A DNA stretch of 40,714 nt from an uncultured Saccharospirillaceae bacterium (GTDB lineage: Bacteria; Bacteroidota; Bacteroidia; Flavobacteriales_D; CAJJDF01): the NCBI GenBank assembly GCA_950054195.1, contig CATLPG010000026.1, positions 1 to 40,714 of the forward strand. The letters are read 5' to 3'. Shown one piece after another: positions 1-6,833 of this stretch; the first letter of the stretch is position 1, and each line of letters begins with the position of its first letter. The translations under genes and the position numbers were made by a program. The notes beneath the pieces were generated by a model. The model was not told the DNA's origin. It was given only the letters and a program-made list of their open reading frames with translations, and did no database searches.

Positions 1-545
1 ATGCGATTGATTTATCACTTCTAATTACAGACAACTATAACATGGATACTACGGTTAGAAGAATGAATTGGTATTCTCAAGCTGATTTATTAATTCTCCA
101 AAATAAATATCCAGAAGCTTTGGCTAAACTAGATTCTATCACTCAAGATGTAGATTCTAGTCATTCATTATTCGATGAAATATTATACAAAAAGTATGAA
201 ATATCGTTTTTAAAGAGAGAATATAAAGAAGCAGAAAGTTATTTAAATCAAATCGTAGCTAGTTACCCAGACGATATTTTAGCAGATAATGCGTTATTTA
301 AATTAGGGGAACTGTATGAAAATCAGTTAAGTGATGAAGTAAAAGCTATTAAAACCTACGAAAAGTTACTTTTTGATTATCCAGGCAGTTTATACGTAGT
401 TGAAACCAGAAAGAGGTATAGAAGTTACCGCGAAAACAGGCCAGATTTGTTTGATAATAAGATTAATAAAATAGGCACTGATGGTGAAGATATTTATTAT
501 CAAGACGATGATGGTAATTTAAATAAAATAGAAAAAGAAGATTAA
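1..545 (+). CDS. TPR-repeat protein, C-terminal part (cut by window edge)
   Basis: The reading frame is open from the first in-frame codon (base 3) with no stop, so the ATG at 42 is most likely internal and the gene begins outside the window. The visible 181 residues are helical, with tetratricopeptide-like pairs: a segment around NKYPEALAKLDSI, a second around YKEAESYLNQIVASYPDD, and a third around VKAIKTYEKLLFDYPGS. This is the usual pattern of a TPR scaffold. There is no membrane segment in the visible part, and the C-terminus is acidic. TPR proteins mediate protein contacts, and no specific role can be read from this fragment. Its stop codon shares one base with the start of the next gene (TAATG), so the two are probably co-transcribed and translationally coupled. 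Confidence 0.75.
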   Translation, partial: AIDLSLLITDNYNMDTTVRRMNWYSQADLLILQNKYPEALAKLDSITQDVDSSHSLFDEILYKKYEISFLKREYKEAESYLNQIVASYPDDILADNALFKLGELYENQLSDEVKAIKTYEKLLFDYPGSLYVVETRKRYRSYRENRPDLFDNKINKIGTDGEDIYYQDDDGNLNKIEKED

Positions 546-1219
546 TGCAGATTTTAGAGTTAACTATTTACTCTGAAGATTTATTCTCTCAAAAATCATT
601 TTACAACGATCTTCTAGGTTTTGAGGTTTCTGAAGAAAGCGAGACTAGTTTTTCAATACAAGCTGGAGTCACAAAACTAATATTCATAGCATCAAATCAG
701 TTTACACCATATCATTTTGCAATTAATATACCCAATAATCAACTGTTTGATGCAATTAAATGGATGAAAAGCAAAGGTATCCCTTTGTTAAAAGATGGAA
801 ATAATGAAATCATTGATTTTGAATGGATTCATGCACGATCCATCTATTTTTATGATAAAGACAACAACATAGTTGAATTAATAGCAAGGAAAAAACTAAA
901 TAATCAAAGTTCAAGACCTTTCTCTATGAGTAATTTCTTAGAAGTTTCTGAGATAGGATTACCCAATCAAAATATTGAAAAAATATTTTCACTTTTAAAT
1001 CCTTTAGGCATAAAGCTATTTGCTGGTAATTTAGAACGTTTTGCTATGTTAGGTAATGAGCAAGGTATGTTTTTAGCTGTAAATACAACTATTAAAGATG
1101 ATTGGATTCCTACTGGTGACAAAATAGAACCTTCTGAATTTAGAGCACTTATAAAGCTGAAGAATCTTCACTTAATTGAATACAAAAACAATGAAATTGT
1201 TAGTTTAAAGTCAGTTTAA
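545..1219 (+). CDS. VOC (glyoxalase/bleomycin-resistance fold) family protein
   Basis: A 224-residue protein. Its N-terminal half (residues 1-113) follows the beta-alpha-beta-beta-beta pattern of the vicinal oxygen chelate fold. It has a strand-borne His near 57 (YHFAINI) and a Glu at 111 in NNIVELIAR after a DKDN turn, which are typical metal-ligand positions. The second half (about 132-197, EVSEIGLPNQNIEKIF and on) looks like a diverged second VOC module, giving the two-module length usual for a complete metal site. The family includes glyoxalases, dioxygenases and resistance proteins, and the substrate cannot be told here. It starts on the stop of the TPR gene and converges on pyrE with a 4-bp overlap of the 3' ends. 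Confidence 0.8.
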   Translation: MQILELTIYSEDLFSQKSFYNDLLGFEVSEESETSFSIQAGVTKLIFIASNQFTPYHFAINIPNNQLFDAIKWMKSKGIPLLKDGNNEIIDFEWIHARSIYFYDKDNNIVELIARKKLNNQSSRPFSMSNFLEVSEIGLPNQNIEKIFSLLNPLGIKLFAGNLERFAMLGNEQGMFLAVNTTIKDDWIPTGDKIEPSEFRALIKLKNLHLIEYKNNEIVSLKSV

Positions 1220-1845
1220 ACCTTTTGAGAGTGCCATTCAACTAGCATGTCGTAATCACTTTCTGTAATAAATTCCTTATCTCGAGCAACTGTAGCTAAA
1301 ATATTAAAATTGGACAGTGAGTAATAGCTACAATTAGATTTTTCAAAATTTTCTTTAGCAATAGGAAAGTTATAATCAAAAATGGCAATAACACCTTTAA
1401 CAATAGCTTGTCGATCCCTTACAGCATCTACAGCTTTTAAAGAACTTCCACCTGTAGAAATTAAATCTTCTATTAAAATTACATTCTGACCAGGATTTAC
1501 AATTCCTTCGATCATGTTTTGTAATCCATGCTCTTTTGCTTTTGATCGAACATATGCAAAAGGTAATTCCATTTCTTGAGCTACTAATGAGCCAAGAGGA
1601 ACTCCTCCTGTAGCAATACCTGCTACTACATCTGGTCGCCCGTAGGATTCACGAAGAATTTCAACAAGCTGTTGCCTAACAAAAGTTCTGATTTGTGGAT
1701 ATGATAAAATCACTCGATTATCACAATAGATAGGTGACTTAATACCAGAGGCCCAAGTGAAGGGTTCTTTAGGATTAAGCTTAACCGCTTTGATTTGTAA
1801 TAAAAATTCGGCTACCTTAGCAGCTGTTTGTTGATTTAAAATCAT
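1216..1845 (-). CDS. pyrE: orotate phosphoribosyltransferase
   Basis: This 209-residue enzyme converts orotate plus PRPP to OMP in de novo pyrimidine synthesis. The PRPP-binding signature VILIEDLISTGGSS lies at residues 122-135. The orotate-binding region FTWASGIKSPIYCDNR is at 29-44, and the flexible-loop segment RSKAKEHG is at 100-107. Length and motif order are standard for PyrE, so the assignment is firm. The start is the ATG at 1845, only 8 bp from the divergent NUDIX start codon. The promoter I see for this gene (1851-1879) lies inside the NUDIX coding sequence, so the transcript should have almost no 5' leader. Confidence 0.95.
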   Translation of the reverse strand: MILNQQTAAKVAEFLLQIKAVKLNPKEPFTWASGIKSPIYCDNRVILSYPQIRTFVRQQLVEILRESYGRPDVVAGIATGGVPLGSLVAQEMELPFAYVRSKAKEHGLQNMIEGIVNPGQNVILIEDLISTGGSSLKAVDAVRDRQAIVKGVIAIFDYNFPIAKENFEKSNCSYYSLSNFNILATVARDKEFITESDYDMLVEWHSQKV

Positions 1846-1850
1846 GGCTA

Positions 1851-1879
1851 CAAATGTATAAAGTTTTTATAGATGACAA
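1851..1879 (-). promoter_or_regulatory. pyrE promoter, Bacteroidota type, inside the NUDIX gene
   Basis: Reading the minus strand, a TTG (1879-1877) is followed after 18 bp by TACATTTG (1858-1851), an exact match to the Bacteroidota TTG-N17-23-TAnnTTTG form. The -7 element overlaps the NUDIX ATG (1854-1856). The expected transcription start is within a few bases of the pyrE ATG at 1845, so the mRNA should be leaderless or nearly so. Confidence 0.65.
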
Positions 1880-2462
1880 GATATTTTATGTATTAATTAA
1901 TGCATCAAAATCAGTTTTAAATACCAATATCAAATTATATCAGGCAAAAATGTTTGATCAAGTTTTTGATTTACTGAAAGCTAACACCCAACCAATAGCT
2001 TTTACTTTTTTTTCGAAAAAAGAAGCTCAGAAAGCTATTTCGAAAAAATTTACATGGGTAACAGCAGCAGGAGGTCTTGTAAAGAATGATCAAGATGAAC
2101 TCTTGTTAATTTTTAGAAATGGTCAATGGGATTTACCAAAGGGTAAACTCGAAAAGAATGAAAAAAATAAACACACTGCAATTAGAGAAGTAGAAGAAGA
2201 GTGTGGTATATCTAAACCGAAAATTATTAATGGTTTAAAAAAGACTTACCATACCTACAAGTTGGATGACAAGATTGTTTTTAAGGAAAGTGTTTGGTAT
2301 GAAATGTCGTATAAAGGAAAAGAAATACCTACACCCCAAAAAGAAGAAGGGATAGATTTAGCTATTTGGATGAATAAAGAGCAAATAGAGGATAAATACC
2401 CTTTTATGTATCCTGCAATAAAAGAACTTTTAGAAGAGTATTTAAAGAATGAAGAAAATTAA
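1854..2462 (+). CDS. NUDIX hydrolase
   Basis: A 202-residue protein with a perfect Nudix box (G-x5-E-x7-REVEEECGI) at residues 97-119, beginning GKLEKNE. This helix-loop-helix binds the divalent metal and positions the pyrophosphate of a nucleoside-diphosphate-linked substrate. The N-terminal 65 residues (from MYKVFIDDK) form an extra domain that is common in Bacteroidota members of this group, and the Nudix fold follows from TWVTAAGGLV. The exact substrate is not deducible. The gene is divergent from pyrE with 8 bp between start codons, an arrangement that suggests shared control. I see no perfect promoter for it within the pyrE side. Confidence 0.88.
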   Translation: MYKVFIDDKIFYVLINASKSVLNTNIKLYQAKMFDQVFDLLKANTQPIAFTFFSKKEAQKAISKKFTWVTAAGGLVKNDQDELLLIFRNGQWDLPKGKLEKNEKNKHTAIREVEEECGISKPKIINGLKKTYHTYKLDDKIVFKESVWYEMSYKGKEIPTPQKEEGIDLAIWMNKEQIEDKYPFMYPAIKELLEEYLKNEEN

Positions 2463-2485
2463 AGACATCTAAAATCTTTAATTTT

Positions 2486-2516
2486 TTGTTGGATATAAAA
2501 ATATCCTATATATTTG
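2486..2516 (+). promoter_or_regulatory. promoter of tRNA-His
   Basis: TATATTTG at 2509-2516 matches the Bacteroidota -7 element TAnnTTTG exactly. TTG triplets at 2486-2488 and 2489-2491 give 20- or 17-bp spacers. It lies about 30 bp before the mature 5' end of the tRNA. Confidence 0.65.
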
Positions 2517-2547
2517 CATCCGCTTCCAAAATAAAGGAGGCGAACAT

Positions 2548-2622
2548 GGTGATTGTAGCTCAGTTGGTTAGAGTATCGGTTTGTGGTTCCGAGGGTCGCG
2601 GGTTCGAATCCCGTCTTTCACC
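2548..2622 (+). tRNA. tRNA-His (anticodon GTG)
   Basis: The cloverleaf is readable: GCTC/GAGT D stem, anticodon loop TTGTGGT with GTG at 2583-2585, T arm GCGGG-TTCGAAT-CCCGT. The extra 5' G (2548) opposite discriminator C (2622) is the hallmark of tRNA-His. CCA is not encoded. Three T-T oppositions are visible: positions 5/68 and 6/67 in the acceptor stem (GTGATTG against CTTTCAC) and 31/39 in the anticodon stem. The identity is secure; structural quality is below average. Confidence 0.9.
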
Positions 2623-2629
2623 CATTAGT

Positions 2630-2659
2630 AAAAGCTCGGTATTTAGGTATCGAGCTTTT
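2630..2659 (+). terminator. intrinsic terminator after tRNA-His
   Basis: A 12-bp hairpin: arm AAAAGCTCGGTA (2630-2641), six-base loop, arm TATCGAGCTTTT (2648-2659), with one G-T wobble. The A-run on one side and T-run on the other make it potentially bidirectional. It ends only 20 bp before the next start codon. Confidence 0.8.
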
Positions 2660-2679
2660 CTGCTTTAAGCAACAAATGA

Positions 2680-4275
2680 ATGGCTCTCATGCTAAAAAGC
2701 TTTAAAAAATATTTTCACTTTTCATTTTTAGTTTATTTTTTTGGTTTATTCCTACTGTTTTCATGTGCTAAAAATCAATCAGTAGAGGTAGATTATTCCT
2801 TTGAGGCTGCAAAAAATGTCACAGTAGGTATTGAAGATTTTGATAAAGTAACATTCGAGTCTTTTCATGATTTAAACCTAGGTTTTTTTAGAGGAAATGT
2901 TTGGATAAAATTAGATATTAAAAATCCAAGCAAGCAAAGTAAATCCTGTATGTTTGTTAGTAACGACAGGTTCAATAGAAATTATACGTTTTACAAACTT
3001 GATACAACAAATAAGCGCTTAAAACTAGTTAACCATATAGATGATTTATCAACTCAAGATCATAGAACGTATAATAGTCCAAATCCTAATCTTAAAATTG
3101 ATTTAGCTCCAAATGAAGAATCAATTTATTTAATTACATCTTCTAGCGATGGAAGAACTAAGGATGCAACTCCTAGGATTACTTCCCTTGAAAATTATCA
3201 TAGTTTTGACTTAGGGAATGCAGTCTGGGATCTGATACTCTATACCATTATCATTATTTTACTCTTGGTTAATGTTTACTTATGGAGTGTTTACAAAAGA
3301 AAAATTTATTTGTATTATATTCTTTATATCCTATCTACCATATTTGTTTATTTAGGAATAGAAGGGTACTTGTTGTGCTTGAATATCAAACAAATTACAA
3401 TTGATCATATTGTGTTTGTATCGGTTAAATTGTGGGCATTTTCATTAATCATGTATACAGCTAAGTTTTTAGAAATTGATGTTGTAGCACCTAAGTATTA
3501 TAGGTTTGTAAAAACTATGCTAATAGTTGTTTTAGGTAGTATTTTGGTATACCAATTTGTATTCTTTTATACTTCTATTCAATATTTACATTATTTTGAA
3601 AATCTACTCACTGTACTTTGGTTATTAATTATAATTATAACCCTAGTTCTTTCAGCAAAAAAACGTTGGTTAGAGTTAAAATACTATTTAATTCCTCTTG
3701 CTTTTTTTATTGCATTTACTGTATTTGGAATAGTTAATGTTCACTTTCAGATTTTTACAGGAAACTCTTTTACTTATGTAAAAATAGGAGCAATATTTGA
3801 GTTTATTGGTTTTACCTATTTTATGACTTCATTAGTGAAAAGAAAAATTGAGCGAGGAGATAAGTTGATAGCAGAAGTAAATAAACAACGAGTAGAATTA
3901 GTTGAAAAATCAAAGAAGTTGGAAGAGCTTAACGTTTTACTGAAAGAAAAAACAAGCATAGAAAAAACGGATCTATTAAATATTTTTGCTTTGCTAGAAA
4001 ATTCCTTATCGAACGAAGAAGAATGGGATAATTTCAAAAATAAATTTCAGCATTTAAATCCTAACTTTTTAAATGAACTAGAGTCTCATCATCCCAACTT
4101 ATCTAAAAGCGAAATTCGTTTGTTGACTCTCATAAGGATTGGGTATTCTCAAAAAGAAATAGCAAATTTTCTAAATATTGCTCCTGGAAGTGTTAAAAAG
4201 GCAAGAACAAGAGTGCGTAAAAAATTAAACCTTTCGGAGGAAATAAACCTCAATGAATATCTAGGTGCTTTATAA
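2680..4275 (+). CDS. 7TMR-DISM receptor fused to a LuxR-type HTH (membrane-tethered regulator)
   Basis: A 531-residue protein. It has an N-terminal signal with a lipobox-like LFSC (Cys29), then a periplasmic beta-rich domain (about 35-170) containing FRGNVWIKLDIKN, characteristic of the 7TMR-DISM extracellular domain 2. Seven hydrophobic helices follow at about 183-204, 208-232, 243-262, 277-298, 309-326, 333-356 and 366-386, then a charged coiled coil (387-425). The C-terminal HTH (474-518, LSKSEIRLLTLIRIGYSQKEIANFLNI) is of the LuxR/GerE type common in Bacteroidota sensors. It probably senses a periplasmic or envelope signal and regulates transcription directly from the membrane; the ligand and target genes are unknown. 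It starts just after the tRNA-His terminator and precedes a kinase/regulator pair. Confidence 0.85.
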   Translation: MALMLKSFKKYFHFSFLVYFFGLFLLFSCAKNQSVEVDYSFEAAKNVTVGIEDFDKVTFESFHDLNLGFFRGNVWIKLDIKNPSKQSKSCMFVSNDRFNRNYTFYKLDTTNKRLKLVNHIDDLSTQDHRTYNSPNPNLKIDLAPNEESIYLITSSSDGRTKDATPRITSLENYHSFDLGNAVWDLILYTIIIILLLVNVYLWSVYKRKIYLYYILYILSTIFVYLGIEGYLLCLNIKQITIDHIVFVSVKLWAFSLIMYTAKFLEIDVVAPKYYRFVKTMLIVVLGSILVYQFVFFYTSIQYLHYFENLLTVLWLLIIIITLVLSAKKRWLELKYYLIPLAFFIAFTVFGIVNVHFQIFTGNSFTYVKIGAIFEFIGFTYFMTSLVKRKIERGDKLIAEVNKQRVELVEKSKKLEELNVLLKEKTSIEKTDLLNIFALLENSLSNEEEWDNFKNKFQHLNPNFLNELESHHPNLSKSEIRLLTLIRIGYSQKEIANFLNIAPGSVKKARTRVRKKLNLSEEINLNEYLGAL

Positions 4276-4320
4276 CTTAAATAGTAGGTTAATATTTCTA
4301 AAGCTAGTAAAAACAATAGC

Positions 4321-4341
4321 TGTACCCCTTTTTGTACCCCT
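4321..4341 (+). promoter_or_regulatory. direct repeat TGTACCCCT, candidate regulator site
   Basis: TGTACCCCT occurs at 4321-4329 and again at 4333-4341, a 12-bp period that puts both on nearly the same face of the helix. TACCCCT fits the TACYYMT heptamer known for E. coli NarL, a relative of the response regulator encoded downstream. A weak -7-like TATATTTA lies at 4373-4380, which would place the repeats roughly 50-60 bp before a start site. Binding is inferred. Confidence 0.4.
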
Positions 4342-4435
4342 GTATTAAAATATATTCTGCCTGTAAAGGAGCTATATTTATGCTGTGGTTTATTTATGTG
4401 AAACAAGTACGTAATTAGCCATATTTAATTAATTA

Positions 4436-4455
4436 GGTACTTAGAAAGCAGTACC
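4436..4455. promoter_or_regulatory. inverted repeat GGTACT-N8-AGTACC before the kinase
   Basis: Perfect 6-bp arms (4436-4441 and 4450-4455) around an 8-base spacer, 22 bp upstream of the kinase ATG. It could be an operator or a small leader hairpin. GTAC tetramers recur several times in this intergenic region. Confidence 0.3.
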
Positions 4456-4477
4456 AACTAGTTCGTATTTGCCAAAC

Positions 4478-5677
4478 ATGTTTAATAATCTTTCAGAACA
4501 ATTAATTCATAGGAAACTTCAAAGTGATGAGCTGTCATTCACTAAAGCAAAAACACTGTTGATTTTGCTTCTTTTTTTTCTTTGTGTTTTAATTGGTTAT
4601 AGTTCCTTCTTTTTAGTTAAAAACCCTCAATTTAACATAAAAACAACATTAAATCTTTTGGGGATACTAGCTGTATTGATAGCTCTCTTTTTATTAAAGA
4701 AAACTCAAAACATCAAAAACCCAACAAGGATATTAAATTACTTAGGAATGATTCTCATAACTGGTGGAGTCTATTTATCGGGAGGTTTAGCCTCAAATGA
4801 TATTCTTTGGTATTTTGTATGTTCGGTTTCCAGTCTTTTGTTTATTGGTATGTTAGATGGTATAATCGCTACTTCTGTCTCTTTATTAGCCATAACAACT
4901 TTTTATTTAATAGACATACTAAAACTAGTTGACTTTCCTTATGATGAACTAACAAGAGGTATTCATTATCGTTATATCAATGCTGTTATTATAGTGACGA
5001 TTTTATTTTTTTTAGTTTTGGTTTTAGTCAAAAGAAACCATAGGTTACATGGTATTATAAAGGATATTCAAAGTAATCAAATGAGAGAATCTATATCTCA
5101 GGATTTTCATGATGAATTAGGAAATAAACTAGCATCAATTGTTCATTTATCTAAGCGTTTGAAATCAACAACAAATCAAGAAACAAAAAAAAACATGTTA
5201 GATGTTATTGAAAAAGAAGCTGTACAGGTATATGATAACTTTCGTGATTTTATTTGGGCTAATGATACGAATAACCTTACTGTAAAATTATTGTTTGAAC
5301 ATCTAAACGACTTCAATCACAACTTATTTGCATTTAAAGATATATCAACAGAAAGTACTTTAAATACTAAAAATGAAGAGGGAGAAACACTTTTGCGAGC
5401 AAAAACAGCAAGACATTTAATCTTAATTTTCAAAGAGATAATGACTAATATATACAAGCATGCAAAGGCTAGTAACGTGGAGTGGTCACTTACGGCAGTA
5501 CAGAAAAAACTTACATTAACTATAGTTGATGATGGTATTGGATTCAGTCTCGATTCTCCATCAGATGGACAAGGTATGTTAAGTATAAACAAAAGAGTAA
5601 AACAGTTAAACTCTACTCTTGAGATTTCTTCTGTTGAACAAAAGGGAACAAGAATAAAAATTGAAGTGAATATATAA
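4478..5677 (+). CDS. six-TM sensor histidine kinase (HisKA_3 / NarX-LytS-like)
   Basis: A 399-residue kinase from the ATG at 4478; an in-frame TTG at 4469 is a less likely start. Six hydrophobic segments occupy about residues 23-185 with no large periplasmic domain, so the signal is probably sensed in or at the membrane. The dimerisation/phosphotransfer helix has SQDFHDELGNKLASIVHLS, with the phospho-acceptor His at about 211. The HATPase domain follows, with the N box EIMTNIYKHAKAS and the G1 box DDGIGF, and ends in GTRIKIEVNI. Autophosphorylation on His and transfer to a response regulator are expected. The response-regulator gene starts 15 bp downstream, so the two form a two-component operon. 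Confidence 0.88.
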   Translation: MFNNLSEQLIHRKLQSDELSFTKAKTLLILLLFFLCVLIGYSSFFLVKNPQFNIKTTLNLLGILAVLIALFLLKKTQNIKNPTRILNYLGMILITGGVYLSGGLASNDILWYFVCSVSSLLFIGMLDGIIATSVSLLAITTFYLIDILKLVDFPYDELTRGIHYRYINAVIIVTILFFLVLVLVKRNHRLHGIIKDIQSNQMRESISQDFHDELGNKLASIVHLSKRLKSTTNQETKKNMLDVIEKEAVQVYDNFRDFIWANDTNNLTVKLLFEHLNDFNHNLFAFKDISTESTLNTKNEEGETLLRAKTARHLILIFKEIMTNIYKHAKASNVEWSLTAVQKKLTLTIVDDGIGFSLDSPSDGQGMLSINKRVKQLNSTLEISSVEQKGTRIKIEVNI

Positions 5678-5692
5678 AACAGATTAAGCACA

Positions 5693-6313
5693 GTGGATTA
5701 CGGAGTAATAATAGTAGAAGATAATATTCACATGAGAAATTCCTTAGCAGATTATGTTGAGGAAGCTGATGGTTTTTGTTTACTAGGAGCATATTCTTCA
5801 TGTGAGGAAATGCTTTTAAAGCTAGTTGAAAAAAAACCGCGAATAGTTTTGATGGATATTGATTTATCAGGTATGGATGGCATTCAAGGAACGAGTGAGC
5901 TAAAAAAAATATCTCCAAAATCTGATGTAATTATGATTACAGTTTTTGAAAACAGTGAAAATGTTTTTTCAGCTCTAAAAGCTGGAGCAACTGGATACTT
6001 AACAAAAACAATAGATGGTAAAGAATTGATTTTGGCAATGAGAGAATGTGTGAAAGGTGGAGCTCCTATGAGTATGAAAATAGCACGATTAATTATTTCT
6101 TCATTTAATAGAAATCCTAAAAACCCGCTGTCTGATAGAGAAATTGAAATTCTAACAGAGTTGGCTAATGGTAAAAGTTATAGAGGCGTTTCTGATGTAT
6201 TGTGCATTTCTGTAGATGCTGTAAAATATCACATAAAATCAATATATGTAAAACTAAGTGCCACTTCTAAACAAGAGGCTCTAGAGATAGCACGAAGAGA
6301 GAAATACATTTAA
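5693..6313 (+). CDS. NarL/FixJ-family response regulator
   Basis: A 206-residue two-domain regulator. The receiver domain (residues 4-120) has the acidic pair Glu9-Asp10, phospho-acceptor Asp55 in VLMDIDLSGMDG, Thr83 and Lys105 in GYLTKT. The LuxR/GerE HTH (about 141-198) starts LSDREIEILTELANGKSY and contains VDAVKYHIKSIYVKL. I accept GTG at 5693 as the start because the first beta strand (DYGVIIVED) begins at once and no upstream ATG is available. Partner of the upstream kinase. Phosphorylation should promote dimerisation and DNA binding. TACCC half-sites occur on both sides of this operon. Confidence 0.93.
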   Translation: MDYGVIIVEDNIHMRNSLADYVEEADGFCLLGAYSSCEEMLLKLVEKKPRIVLMDIDLSGMDGIQGTSELKKISPKSDVIMITVFENSENVFSALKAGATGYLTKTIDGKELILAMRECVKGGAPMSMKIARLIISSFNRNPKNPLSDREIEILTELANGKSYRGVSDVLCISVDAVKYHIKSIYVKLSATSKQEALEIARREKYI

Positions 6314-6318
6314 TAAAT

Positions 6319-6333
6319 TACCCGAAATGGGTA
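6319..6333. promoter_or_regulatory. inverted repeat TACCC-N5-GGGTA, candidate operator
   Basis: Perfect 5-bp arms TACCC (6319-6323) and GGGTA (6329-6333), one base before the TTG of the putative downstream promoter. Its centre is about 43 bp before the inferred start site, a usual activator position. The half-site matches the TACCC core of the direct repeats at 4321-4341. There is no T-run after it, so it is unlikely to be a terminator. Confidence 0.45.
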
Positions 6334-6334
6334 G

Positions 6335-6363
6335 TTGACGAACAACACTTTACTCTAATTTTA
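6335..6363 (+). promoter_or_regulatory. putative promoter of the secreted-protein operon
   Basis: TTG at 6335-6337, an 18-bp spacer, then TAATTTTA at 6356-6363, matching seven of eight positions of TAnnTTTG. It lies about 60 bp before the ATG at 6425. The imperfect -7 box would suit an activator-dependent promoter. Confidence 0.4.
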
Positions 6364-6424
6364 TTAGATATTATTATCATAAAACACCAATACCAAAAAC
6401 TATATTATTTATAAATAGAAATAC

Positions 6425-6814
6425 ATGGAAAAATCTATTAAAATCAAACAAGAATTTAACTCATTAGATAAAATCAAAGATTTCATAAATACAGAATCAA
6501 CTTTTGAAGCTTCTAAAGAATATGATCATTGGGATTTAAGAACAGATAGTAAAGGTCAAATGGAACAATGTGTGGTGATTAAAAAAAGTAACATGCACGG
6601 AGTTAGAGCCTATTTATCTAGTGGCGATACGCTTAAAATAGATTATATCATTCCTAACAAAGTAATGAATGCTTATTTCGGTAAGAGTCAAAAAGCAAGG
6701 AGAAACGTATTGGAAATGATAGCAGGATCAATAAAAACGACATTACTTGCTGGTTCTCAGAAAAAAGCTTTTGAAGAAATCACACATTCGTTCACTAAAA
6801 TAGAAATTAATTAA
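6425..6814 (+). CDS. small conserved-looking protein of unknown function
   Basis: A 129-residue soluble protein with no signal peptide or membrane segment. It is rich in Lys and Glu, and reads as an alpha/beta pattern: N-terminal helix (about 11-30), a central beta-rich part with QCVVIKKSNMHGVRAYLSSGDTLK split by a turn, and a C-terminal helical half containing a basic stretch (KSQKARRNVLEM) and LAGSQKKAFEEIT. I do not recognise a family. It is the first gene of a probable operon, 19 bp before the beta-propeller repeat gene, and directly follows the two-component operon. It could be a cytoplasmic partner or regulator of the secreted proteins; that is only context. The regular codon use and clean start support a real gene. 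Confidence 0.7.
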   Translation: MEKSIKIKQEFNSLDKIKDFINTESTFEASKEYDHWDLRTDSKGQMEQCVVIKKSNMHGVRAYLSSGDTLKIDYIIPNKVMNAYFGKSQKARRNVLEMIAGSIKTTLLAGSQKKAFEEITHSFTKIEIN

Positions 6815-6833
6815 TCACATATAAATTTAAAAA

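Noticed and set aside
2486-2668. 60-codon open frame across the tRNA-His
   Set aside because: It runs through the tRNA promoter, tRNA and terminator; no independent coding signal.
6319-6333. TACCC/GGGTA as the terminator of the response-regulator gene
   Set aside because: Stem of only 5 bp with no following T-run; its position before a promoter fits an operator better.
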